From contig CASDTU010000036.1 of NCBI GenBank assembly GCA_949283775.1, positions 1-42,957 on the forward strand: a stretch of DNA of 42,957 bases. The letters run 5' to 3'. This DNA is from an uncultured Bacillota bacterium. GTDB taxonomy: Bacteria; Bacillota; Clostridia; Christensenellales; Borkfalkiaceae. The position numbers and the translations under genes were made by a program. Below the pieces are notes generated by a model that ran no database searches, was not told the origin of the DNA, and worked only from the letters and a program-made list of their open reading frames with translations. Shown here in pieces: positions 8,103 to 15,356 of this stretch (positions within the stretch are counted from its first letter, which is position 1; every line of letters begins with the position of its first letter).

Positions 8103-9587
8103 TTAAAATCCGTACAGATCTTTGCTGCCAAACTCCGGCTCGCAGGTCAGATTGACGCCGAGTTTACGCATCACGCCCGTATCGCTTTCCGGCAAAATAC
8201 AGGAAGAATGCGCTTCGCAGCCGCGCAAATTTACGAGCATATCCATCGCTTTTTCGGCGATCGGATTGGTCGCCGCGCAGATGCTCAGCGCCGTCAAAAC
8301 GTCGCCTAAATTCAATTTCACTTTGTCTTCGCGCAAAACTTCTTTTTTCAGCTGTATGATCGGCGCGAGAACGATCGGCGACAGCAAAAGCATTTCATCG
8401 TGGATATCCGACAGCACCTTCACCGCGTTCAAAACCGCGCTTGCGCAAGCGGTCATCAGTTTATTGGATTTGCCCGTCACTGTCTTACCGTTATCCAGTT
8501 CCATCGCCACCGCGGAACTCCCCGAACTCTCCGCCTTTTCCAAAGCGGGAACAACGACCGTGCGTTCGCTCAGCTCGATTTTATTTTCATTCATCAAAAG
8601 GCGTATCCTCTCCACCGTCTCCGACGTGGCGTTGCCCATTTTATAGTCGCATTCCGCTTTATAATAGCGGCGGATGATCTCTTGCCGCGCGGCGACGCGG
8701 ACCGCTTCATCGTCCACTATGCCGTACCCCGCCATATTGACGCCCATATCCGTGGGAGAATTGTAAATATTTTCATCCCCCGTTATCTTTGCCAGAATGG
8801 ATTTGACGATCGGGAAGCACTCGATATCGCGGTTATAATTGACCGTCATCTTTCCGTATATTTCCAAATGATACGGATCAATCATATTGATATCGCCGAG
8901 ATCCGCCGTCGCCGCCTCGTACGCGACGTTTACCGGATGGCGAAGGGGCAAATTCCAGATCGGAAAGGTTTCAAACTTTGCATATCCAGCCCGAACTCCG
9001 CGCTTATATTCATGATATAGCTGCGAAAGACACGTCGCAAGTTTTCCGCTCCCGGGACCGGGCGCCGTAACCACGACCAAAGGCTTGGTCGTCTCGATAT
9101 AAGGATTGGCTCCGTACCCTTCATCGGACACGATGACGTCCACTTCCGTCGGATATCCCTTTGTCTTATGATGAATATACGTCTTTAATCCGTGATTTTT
9201 TAATTTATTGATGAATTTGTCCGCGGCAGGCTGTCCCAAATACTGCGTAACGACGACGCTGTTCATATTCAGGCCCAGGCCGCGCATTTTATCGATCAGC
9301 CGCAAAACGTCCGTACCGTAAGGAATTCCGAAATCGGCACGGATCTTATTGCGCTCCAAATCCGCACCGCTGATAACGAATATGATCTCCGACTGCTCTT
9401 TCAACTGCAAAAGAATGCGACATTTAGCATCGCTTTCAAAGCCGGGAAGCACCCGACAGGCGTGCATGTCGTCAAACAGTTTGCCGCCAAACTCCAAATA
9501 CAGTTTGTTGTCGAATTTACTGATCCGCTCCAAAATCTTTTCGCTTTGCAGTTTTACATACAGCTCGTTATCAAACCCTTTTTTCAT
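8103..9587 (-). CDS. DUF1846 (UPF0371) family protein
   Basis: A full-length 494-residue member of a conserved Firmicutes and Actinobacteria family. Visible family marks are the N-terminal KKGFDNELYVKLQSEKILERI, a P-loop-like APGPGSGK at 175-182 followed by a helix, the PIWNLPLRHPVNVAYEAATADL stretch around 215-237, and a DMGVNMAGYGI segment near 295. Structures from the family show a two-domain alpha/beta protein, but to my knowledge no reaction is established, so none is claimed here. The ATG at 9587 has GAGGT upstream and a promoter at 9619-9647. It stands alone between the CvpA-like and hydrogenase genes. Confidence 0.92.
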   Translation of the reverse strand: MKKGFDNELYVKLQSEKILERISKFDNKLYLEFGGKLFDDMHACRVLPGFESDAKCRILLQLKEQSEIIFVISGADLERNKIRADFGIPYGTDVLRLIDKMRGLGLNMNSVVVTQYLGQPAADKFINKLKNHGLKTYIHHKTKGYPTEVDVIVSDEGYGANPYIETTKPLVVVTAPGPGSGKLATCLSQLYHEYKRGVRAGYAKFETFPIWNLPLRHPVNVAYEAATADLGDINMIDPYHLEIYGKMTVNYNRDIECFPIVKSILAKITGDENIYNSPTDMGVNMAGYGIVDDEAVRVAARQEIIRRYYKAECDYKMGNATSETVERIRLLMNENKIELSERTVVVPALEKAESSGSSAVAMELDNGKTVTGKSNKLMTACASAVLNAVKVLSDIHDEMLLLSPIVLAPIIQLKKEVLREDKVKLNLGDVLTALSICAATNPIAEKAMDMLVNLRGCEAHSSCILPESDTGVMRKLGVNLTCEPEFGSKDLYGF

Positions 9588-9618
9588 CGTGTAGACCTCG
9601 TAACCTGATATCTGTACT

Positions 9619-9647
9619 ATTATATCATATTACCCCAAAGAAAGCAA
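9619..9647 (-). promoter_or_regulatory. promoter of the DUF1846 gene (extended -10)
   Basis: Read on the minus strand: weak -35 TTGCTT (9647-9642), 17-base spacer, TATAAT (9624-9619) preceded by TGA, giving an extended -10 element. Confidence 0.65.
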
Positions 9648-9756
9648 TGGCAATTTCAACAAAAAAAATATCTAAAATTTTTATGTATCTTTTCAAAAAT
9701 TTGAAAGCCGCCGCCCGTTTTTCTCTCCGCATTGCCGCCGAAAAAATGTTTTAAAG

Positions 9757-9788
9757 GCCGAAAAAGCGTCCGAGGACGCTTTTTCGGC
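9757..9788. terminator. 15-bp perfect inverted repeat, possible terminator
   Basis: GCCGAAAAAGCGTCC (9757-9771) and its exact complement (9774-9788) flank two bases. It lies about 140 bases past the end of the group-B hydrogenase gene. Read on the minus strand it is followed by CTTTAAAACATTTTTT, so it may act as a terminator. Confidence 0.45.
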
Positions 9789-9814
9789 AGCAAAATCCCC
9801 CGATCCATAAGAAA

Positions 9815-9863
9815 AGAGCGGAAACCGCAACCGTTCTTTTCTTTCCAATCCGCTTTCCGCTCT
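9815..9863 (-). terminator. hairpin with T-run, probable terminator of the hydrogenase operon
   Basis: AGAGCGGAAA (9815-9824) pairs with TTTCCGCTCT (9854-9863) around a 29-base loop. On the minus strand the stem is followed directly by TTTCTT. It lies 62 bases after the hydrogenase stop codon. The remainder of 9588-9924 shows no gene. Confidence 0.45.
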
Positions 9864-9924
9864 GCACTTTTTGAAATTGTATTTTCCGTCGGCCGCAGCG
9901 GCGACCGTTTCAAAATCTATTCGT

Positions 9925-11388
9925 TTACTCCCCTTTCTTTTCGTCGGGCGCGCCGATGCTCAGTTTATACAGCTTGACGGAATTTTCAATATCCTTTTCC
10001 TTTGCCGAAGCGCCGTACTTATCCACATCGACCACGTTTTTCGGCCCGTGATTTAAACAGAGCGCACCGTTGAGGCACCCGCCGTCGCACGCCATTCCTT
10101 CAAAGAAATTTTCCGTCGCGCGGTTGAATTTCAATTTCATGAGCGCCGCGCGGCACTCGTCGATCCCGTTCATTGCGATCGGTTTGACACCCTCCACGCC
10201 GTACGACTTCGCTACGTCCGCAACGCCCTGCGCGATTCCGCCGCTCTTTGCAAAAATTCTGCCGTAGAACGACGCGTTGTCCAAAGAAGTTTCTTCCAGC
10301 GCCCCTACTTCAATGTCGCGCGCATCCAAAAACGCCTGCAATTCCTCAAAGGAGAGAACGCTGTCGATCGCGCCCTTTGTCTTGGGAAGTTTATATTCGA
10401 GCTTCTTGCTCGCGCAAGGTCCGATAAAGATAACTTTTCCGTTCGGATCGGTACGCTTGATAAGCATTGCCGTTTCGATCATCGGCGAAACGCTGCTCGA
10501 TATGTATTTGGCAAGCTCCGGAAAATTTTTCTCCACGAACATCACGAAAGACGGACAGCACGACGTCGTCAAAATTTTCTTTTCGTTCCACTCCTGCGCC
10601 TCGTGATAGAGCGTGATGTCCGCGCCGAGCGCGGCTTCCACGACCTGATGGAATCCGAGTTTCCGGATCCCCGTCACGACCTGCTCGATCTTCGCATACT
10701 TGAACTGGCTGACGATCGAAGGAGCAATCACGGCATAGACATGGTATTTTGTATTGTTTTCCGATTGTTTCAAAATATCGATGCTTTCCAAAATCAGGGA
10801 TTTATCGACGATCGCACCGAAAGGACACTGGTACACGCACGCGCCGCACGAAATACATTTGCTGTTGTCGATCACGGCCTTTTTGTCTTCGCCTACCGAA
10901 ATCGCCTTTACCTTACAGGAGTTGACGCAGGGACGCTTCTGCGCAATGATCGCGCCGTACGGGCACGCCTGCGTGCATTTGCCGCATTCGATGCACGTGC
11001 TCTTGTCCACCACCGCCTTGTGGTCGATGATCTGGATCGCATCCTTAGGGCACACCTCTTTGCAGCGGTGCACGATACAGCCGCGGCAGGCAGGCGTTAC
11101 GAAAATTCCGCCGATCGGACACTCGTCGCAGGCGATATCGATCACCTCTACAATGTTCGGATTGCTCTTGTCCCCGCCCATCGCCAGCTTGATCCGCTCC
11201 TGCACGATCGCGCGCTCTTTATAAATACAGCAGCGCATCGTCGCCTTCGGCCCGGGGGAAATCTCCTTCGGAATATCAATGTAAATATTATCGTAACAGT
11301 GTTCGTACTCGTTGCGGATGACCGCTTTTAAGACCTCGTATTTTAATTTTTGTACCGCTGTGTCAAAAATTCTCTTATTGTCACTCAT
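9925..11388 (-). CDS. monomeric [FeFe] hydrogenase, group B type
   Basis: A 487-residue iron-sulfur protein. The N-terminal part has a Cys-rich segment (C101, C104, C109, C113) and two ferredoxin-type 4Fe-4S sites (C132/135/138/142 and C178/181/184/188), with extra cysteines at 154 and 158. The H-cluster domain shows all three binding loops in their group-B form: TSCCPSF at 275-281, GPCASKK at 323-329 and MACDGGC at 432-438, with all four cluster cysteines present. Family members are cytosolic and presumed to exchange electrons between ferredoxin and protons or H2; group B enzymes are poorly characterised. The start is ATG 11388, with AAGGAG 9 bases upstream; an upstream extension to 11430 would include the ribosome site. 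It is the last gene of the hydrogenase operon, 124 bases after the phosphatase gene. Confidence 0.9.
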   Translation of the reverse strand: MSDNKRIFDTAVQKLKYEVLKAVIRNEYEHCYDNIYIDIPKEISPGPKATMRCCIYKERAIVQERIKLAMGGDKSNPNIVEVIDIACDECPIGGIFVTPACRGCIVHRCKEVCPKDAIQIIDHKAVVDKSTCIECGKCTQACPYGAIIAQKRPCVNSCKVKAISVGEDKKAVIDNSKCISCGACVYQCPFGAIVDKSLILESIDILKQSENNTKYHVYAVIAPSIVSQFKYAKIEQVVTGIRKLGFHQVVEAALGADITLYHEAQEWNEKKILTTSCCPSFVMFVEKNFPELAKYISSSVSPMIETAMLIKRTDPNGKVIFIGPCASKKLEYKLPKTKGAIDSVLSFEELQAFLDARDIEVGALEETSLDNASFYGRIFAKSGGIAQGVADVAKSYGVEGVKPIAMNGIDECRAALMKLKFNRATENFFEGMACDGGCLNGALCLNHGPKNVVDVDKYGASAKEKDIENSVKLYKLSIGAPDEKKGE

Positions 11389-11512
11389 GCTTCCAATCTC
11401 CTTCTCTTTCTTCGGGCAGATAAAGCGCACCGGTTTTATCCCCGACGCTCTGCCGGCCGATAAACCCGTTGCCTTTGTCGCTTTTTCCCGAAACCCGTCC
11501 TTTTAAACTTTA

Positions 11513-12673
11513 TTAATCGTAATCGGTGATGACGTTTTTACCCATTTTTTTCAAATTTGCCGCAAGGCTTTCCACCAATTTTAATTTCATCGTAATGTCG
11601 ATGGGCAGCCCCTGATGCGCCGCGTTGATGCTTTGCCCGACATAAAAATGCACGTCGGTCGCCTCTTCAAACAGAAGCTGCGCCAACAGCGACGCGCCGT
11701 CCTTTTTCGTAAACGTCTTCGGCGTAAGATCGCTCGAAGAGACGTATTTTTCGGAAAGCTCCAAAAGCCGCCGCATGGTCAGAACTCCCTCCGTCGTCAG
11801 ATCGATGCCGTCGATAAAGCCGATCGGAGGCACGTCTTTATCCGGAAAATCAAAGGACGCGCGCACGCTCGTCTTTAAATAGCGAGCCACGATCTGTGAA
11901 CTCGTACCGCCGCAGACGACCTTTTTCCCTTCTCCCGCCAAAAATCTCGATATATAAAAATCATCCTTGCTCTTATCGACGGGCGGCCCGATCATCAGGC
12001 TCACGTGCAGGCGATCGCGCACTTTGACCGCCGCCACCGTCGTATCGTCGCCCGGCGTACCCAGATACAGATCGTTGCACACCCCCGCAAGCAGACAGGC
12101 GATCGCGCGCGCGCTCATCGCAGGTTTTACGTTGTTGTCAAGATATTCCATCACTTCGGGGCGCTGCCAGCCCAGATTGAGCGTCATGCCGATCCCGGCA
12201 TGAATGACGCCGTCGCTCATCACGACGACCACGTCGCCGCTCTGTAAGTCCAAAACGGTCTTATACACCGTCTTGCCTAAAACGGTCATGGCTTCGCGCG
12301 GAAAATCGCGGCACTTGCAGTCGCGGATCAGAATCGCCTGCGGATTGTCGAATTCAAACAAATACCCCTTTCCCTCGCTGTTCATATGAATGACCGAGAA
12401 GGTCGAGTACGCCACGCCGCGCACCTTGCAGACAGGCAGGGACTGAATGATCGTTTCCACACATTCCCCGATATCAATCTCGTTGGCGACCATCGTACAG
12501 AGGATTTTGGACGTAAGCGTAGAAAGGATATTTGCCTTTACGCCGCTGCCCATACCGTCCGCAAGGACCAAAGTGGTATAATCCCCGGACGTGATGCTCT
12601 CCACTTTATCGCCGCACAGTTCCTCGTTCTTTTTATTGAGCGACGTATACCCGCTTTCCAGACACAGAGCCAT
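11513..12673 (-). CDS. SpoIIE-type PP2C serine/threonine phosphatase
   Basis: A 386-residue protein. The first ~220 residues form a PP2C/SpoIIE phosphatase domain with metal-binding motifs ADGMGSG (38-44), SDGV (153-156) and GDDTTVA (208-214). The following ~165 residues form a second alpha/beta region (VVCGGTSSQIVARYL near 253) that is not part of the catalytic core. There is no membrane segment, so it is cytosolic. It starts 3 bases after the end of the sensory hydrogenase gene, with GGAGG in the end of that gene, so the two are translated together. Phosphatases of this type accompany group C sensory hydrogenases in other Clostridia and Thermotogae, where they are thought to relay the H2 signal. 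The target is unknown, and no kinase or anti-sigma partner is encoded nearby. Confidence 0.9.
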   Translation of the reverse strand: MALCLESGYTSLNKKNEELCGDKVESITSGDYTTLVLADGMGSGVKANILSTLTSKILCTMVANEIDIGECVETIIQSLPVCKVRGVAYSTFSVIHMNSEGKGYLFEFDNPQAILIRDCKCRDFPREAMTVLGKTVYKTVLDLQSGDVVVVMSDGVIHAGIGMTLNLGWQRPEVMEYLDNNVKPAMSARAIACLLAGVCNDLYLGTPGDDTTVAAVKVRDRLHVSLMIGPPVDKSKDDFYISRFLAGEGKKVVCGGTSSQIVARYLKTSVRASFDFPDKDVPPIGFIDGIDLTTEGVLTMRRLLELSEKYVSSSDLTPKTFTKKDGASLLAQLLFEEATDVHFYVGQSINAAHQGLPIDITMKLKLVESLAANLKKMGKNVITDYD

Positions 12674-12676
12674 AAA

Positions 12677-14383
12677 TTACTTGCCTCCGTTCTCGTCGCC
12701 CTGCAAAGTCTTTTTCAGCTTTAATAAGGCAACTTTCGTTTCCGCCGTGGTTTCGCCGAGCAATGACGCGATCTCCTGCGCCACGCGCATCTGCTTTTTA
12801 ATCACTTCGTCCGTCGTCGCAAGCGTTTCCAGCTTGACTTTATCCAATTGCTGCTCGGATTTGGTTTCCTGCGTGATGTCTTTCATGACGGCATAGGTGC
12901 CTTTGTTGTCTTTCAGCACTATGATGGTCAGTTCGATGAAACTGCCCGTCTTTTCCAAATAAACCTTTTTATCGTAAATATTTTTATTGTCGTTGACCGC
13001 CAAGACAAAGTCCGTCGGATTAAAATAATGGAAGATTCCCTTGCCCTTGACGTCGTATTCTTTGATCCCCAAAAGCTCTTTCGCTTTTCCGTTGATCTGA
13101 ACGATGTTCAGATCGGCGTCCAGCAATACGATCCCGTTCGGGCTCGTCTGAATGATCTCATACGACATACTCTCCGCACGCTCGCGCATATACGGAACAC
13201 ACATATCGATATTGGCATAGCCGTTCGCGACCGCCCATGCCTTTTCGTAACAAGTATCGTAACCGCAGGCGCCGCAGTTGAGCATATCTTCCGGCCGAGT
13301 CTTCCCCGTCTTTGCAAGAATTTCCTGTATCTGCCTGTCCGTCGGAATAAAATCCTCCGAACGCTTGCGCTCGTGAACACAGGTAAAATCCACATCTTCC
13401 GCCGGCACATACTCCGCGGACCGGTTCTCTTGCAGATCTTTGTTCACATATTTGCGGATATCCGCGTTCGCTTTCAGCGCGCCGGCTTTGAGCGCAAGTG
13501 AACAGGGCCCGTTGACGCAGGCCGAATCGCAGCTGTTCATTTCGATAAACATTCCGGACAGGCTCTCGATATTTTCCAGCACTTCCTTGCATTTCGCCGC
13601 TCCGTCCACGGCCACAAATTCATACCCGTCCACATAATTTTCAAACGACTTGATGATCCCGCGGCTGATCGGATAATACTTCGCGCGGTTCACGCTGCCC
13701 TCGCCGTGAGACGGCAGGCGCGCAATTTCATCCAAAACGATCCCTTTATCGGCAAACATTGCGGCAAGATCTTCAAACGTCAATACGCCGTCGACCACGC
13801 CGCTCTCGCGCGCCTCTCTCTTTTTCGCAATACAAGGCCCGATAAATACAATCTTCGCGTTTTTATGCTTTTTGCGCAGCATTTTCGCGTGCGCGATCAT
13901 CGGCGAATCTATCGGCGCCAAATATTGCAGAGCTTTCGGATAATACAGCTCGATCATCGTATTGACCGCCGGACAGCAGGACGTGATAAAGTTTTTATAG
14001 CTTCCGCCTTCCAAAAGTTTTTTATACTGCGACGTAACTTCCCGCGCGCCGATCGACGTCTCTTCCGCATCCGCAAAGCCCAGCCTTCCCAGAGCAAGTT
14101 TCATCACGCCGAAATCCTGCAAATCAAAACTCGATACAAACGAAGGCGCAACCGAAGCGATCACATTTCCGCCCTTTAAAAGCTGTTCCACTTCCTGCCG
14201 CTCGGTATGCACGCTCTTTGCATTCTGCGGACAGACCGCCGTGCAATGTCCGCACAAAATACAGCGGCTCTCGATGATCTTTGCGTGATGATCGACAACG
14301 CGGATCGCCTTTACGGGACATTCGCGCAGACATTTATAACAGTCTTTGCAGCGGGCGTCTTTAAAATCAAGATACTGAATCAT
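12677..14383 (-). CDS. sensory [FeFe] hydrogenase with C-terminal PAS domain (group C type)
   Basis: A 568-residue protein, probably cytosolic. In order it has: two 4Fe-4S sites (C12/15/18/22 and C41/44/47/51); an H-cluster domain with TSCCPAVN at 134-141, GPCIAKKRE at 182-190 and the last two cluster cysteines in C285-x3-C289; an extra 4Fe-4S motif with C370, C373, C378 and C395; a PAS domain at about 405-505; and a C-terminal coiled helix. The loops match group C, the putative H2-sensing class, rather than catalytic group A. The cysteine next to the cluster ligand in TSCC, the proton-relay position in group A, is retained. The start is ATG 14383, because AGGGGAG is 7 bases upstream; ATG 14389 is too close to it. 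No kinase or cyclase output domain is fused, so output probably goes through the coupled phosphatase. Confidence 0.92.
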   Translation of the reverse strand: MIQYLDFKDARCKDCYKCLRECPVKAIRVVDHHAKIIESRCILCGHCTAVCPQNAKSVHTERQEVEQLLKGGNVIASVAPSFVSSFDLQDFGVMKLALGRLGFADAEETSIGAREVTSQYKKLLEGGSYKNFITSCCPAVNTMIELYYPKALQYLAPIDSPMIAHAKMLRKKHKNAKIVFIGPCIAKKREARESGVVDGVLTFEDLAAMFADKGIVLDEIARLPSHGEGSVNRAKYYPISRGIIKSFENYVDGYEFVAVDGAAKCKEVLENIESLSGMFIEMNSCDSACVNGPCSLALKAGALKANADIRKYVNKDLQENRSAEYVPAEDVDFTCVHERKRSEDFIPTDRQIQEILAKTGKTRPEDMLNCGACGYDTCYEKAWAVANGYANIDMCVPYMRERAESMSYEIIQTSPNGIVLLDADLNIVQINGKAKELLGIKEYDVKGKGIFHYFNPTDFVLAVNDNKNIYDKKVYLEKTGSFIELTIIVLKDNKGTYAVMKDITQETKSEQQLDKVKLETLATTDEVIKKQMRVAQEIASLLGETTAETKVALLKLKKTLQGDENGGK

Positions 14384-14404
14384 TCGCATTCTCCCCTGCT
14401 ACGA

Positions 14405-14653
14405 TCACTTATCCAACAGCGGATAGACCTGCGTCAAAAACAATTCTTCACAGTTGTCTTTATTCGCATTATGTAAGATGGTTTCATCCGCCAGAACGCT
14501 GACGCCGTTGGTGCAGTTTCCCACGCAAAACGTCGCTTGCAGATCGATCTTGTCTTCCACGTTATATTTTTTAATGAGCCGCTTCATCTCCTCGATCACA
14601 TCATACGATCCGCGAAGATGACAAGAACTTCCTACACATACCTTTAATACCAT
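14405..14653 (-). CDS. thioredoxin-like [2Fe-2S] ferredoxin (NuoE/HydC-like small subunit)
   Basis: An 82-residue protein with the four cysteines of the thioredoxin-fold [2Fe-2S] family: C6 and C11 (C-x4-C) and C43 and C47 (C-x3-C). This is the C-terminal half of NuoE-type subunits without the N-terminal helical bundle. It probably carries electrons to or from the sensory hydrogenase. It is the first gene of the operon. The start is ATG 14653; an in-frame GTG at 14668 lies inside the ribosome site GTGAGG and is rejected. The gap to the next gene is 21 bases, and that gap holds the next gene's ribosome site. Confidence 0.9.
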   Translation of the reverse strand: MVLKVCVGSSCHLRGSYDVIEEMKRLIKKYNVEDKIDLQATFCVGNCTNGVSVLADETILHNANKDNCEELFLTQVYPLLDK

Positions 14654-14736
14654 ACTGTTTGACCTCACGATTTATTTTTTCTCCGTGCAAAACACGCAAA
14701 AAACGCGCCTTCGGATCCCCGCAACCGCGATTTTCT

Positions 14737-14756
14737 ATCGATAAAGAATTATCGAT
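14737..14756. promoter_or_regulatory. palindromic operator-like site at the hydrogenase transcription start
   Basis: ATCGATAA (14737-14744), four bases, TTATCGAT (14749-14756): a perfect 8-4-8 palindrome that begins a few bases downstream of the -10 box and so covers the predicted transcription start. The inner 7-4-7 core TCGATAA-N4-TTATCGA has the spacing of clostridial Rex sites (TTGTTAA-N4-TTAACAA) and matches five of seven positions per half. Binding by a redox repressor is an inference. Confidence 0.55.
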
Positions 14757-14759
14757 TTT

Positions 14760-14788
14760 ATTATAATATAAAACGCCGATTTCGTCAA
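14760..14788 (-). promoter_or_regulatory. sigma-A promoter of the hydrogenase operon
   Basis: Read on the minus strand: TTGACG (14788-14783), 17-base spacer, TATAAT (14765-14760). The expected start is near 14753, about 100 bases before the first start codon. Confidence 0.88.
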
Positions 14789-14880
14789 TGATTTTTTAAA
14801 TTTCCAGCCTGGTTTTTTCAGGAATTCTTTCTATCGCGGCGTCAAAATCGCAACGATTTGTTTCGCCTGTTTTTTGCAGC

Positions 14881-14932
14881 ATGGATAAAGGGCGGGCAGA
14901 TCTTAAAAAAGATCCGCCCGCCCTTTATCCAT
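14881..14932. terminator. long hairpin terminator after the tail-fibre-like pair
   Basis: Positions 14881-14897 and 14916-14932 form a perfect 17-bp stem. One A/C mismatch separates it from an inner 6-bp stem (GATCTT with AAGATC) and a 4-base A loop. The GGGCGGGC stem followed by TTTATCC works in either direction. It separates the hydrogenase operon promoter from the two tail genes. Nothing else is seen in 14654-14984 apart from the promoter and operator. Confidence 0.75.
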
Positions 14933-14984
14933 GAAAGACGACACTCTTCCGTCCGCCGCTTTGAATCTGCCCTCTTTGCAATGT

Positions 14985-15356
14985 CTATCGCGTCGTGCGC
15001 TGGTCTTTCCCTTCGTATATGCGCACCGCATTATGGATTCGAATGAATTCCGCTTTTCTTTCTTCAATGCCGGGCACTTCTTCTCCCGCCGTAAATTGAA
15101 CGATATCTTCCGTCAGTTTTTTCAACAGGTCTTTATTCTGCCGATACGTTTCTGCCGCCGCTGCTTTTTCCTGCAACTTCTCCTTTTCTTCTTCATCCAA
15201 AAAGATAGCGCCGTTTTCTTTTCGAAGAAACATCCTGTCTTCTATGGGAAAGTCTGAAACGGGCTCGAACCCTGTCGGATCCGGTCGGATATCCTCTATC
15301 CTTTTTTCTTCCGAATAAGAAAGAATTCTTCCGTTTTCATCAAATTTAGCAAACAC
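14985..15356 (-). CDS. small protein encoded after a tail-fibre gene, unknown function
   Basis: A 123-residue charged protein with no membrane segment. It opens with VFAKFDENGRILSYSEEK, a style common in short proteins encoded beside phage tail-fibre genes, and continues into a Glu/Lys-rich helical region at about 65-115. I know no named family. The start is most likely GTG 15356, which shares its G with the TAG stop of the upstream gene (GGAGG lies 11 bases before). The same frame is open back to 15407, but that would overlap the upstream gene by about 50 bases. Tight coupling suggests a chaperone or accessory of the fibre. Confidence 0.65.
   Translation of the reverse strand: MFAKFDENGRILSYSEEKRIEDIRPDPTGFEPVSDFPIEDRMFLRKENGAIFLDEEEKEKLQEKAAAAETYRQNKDLLKKLTEDIVQFTAGEEVPGIEERKAEFIRIHNAVRIYEGKDQRTTR

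Noticed and set aside
10603..11331. Plus-strand 242-residue ORF opposite the group B hydrogenase
   Set aside because: Antisense to conserved Fe-S motifs, with no ribosome site; Arg/Asp-rich shadow composition.
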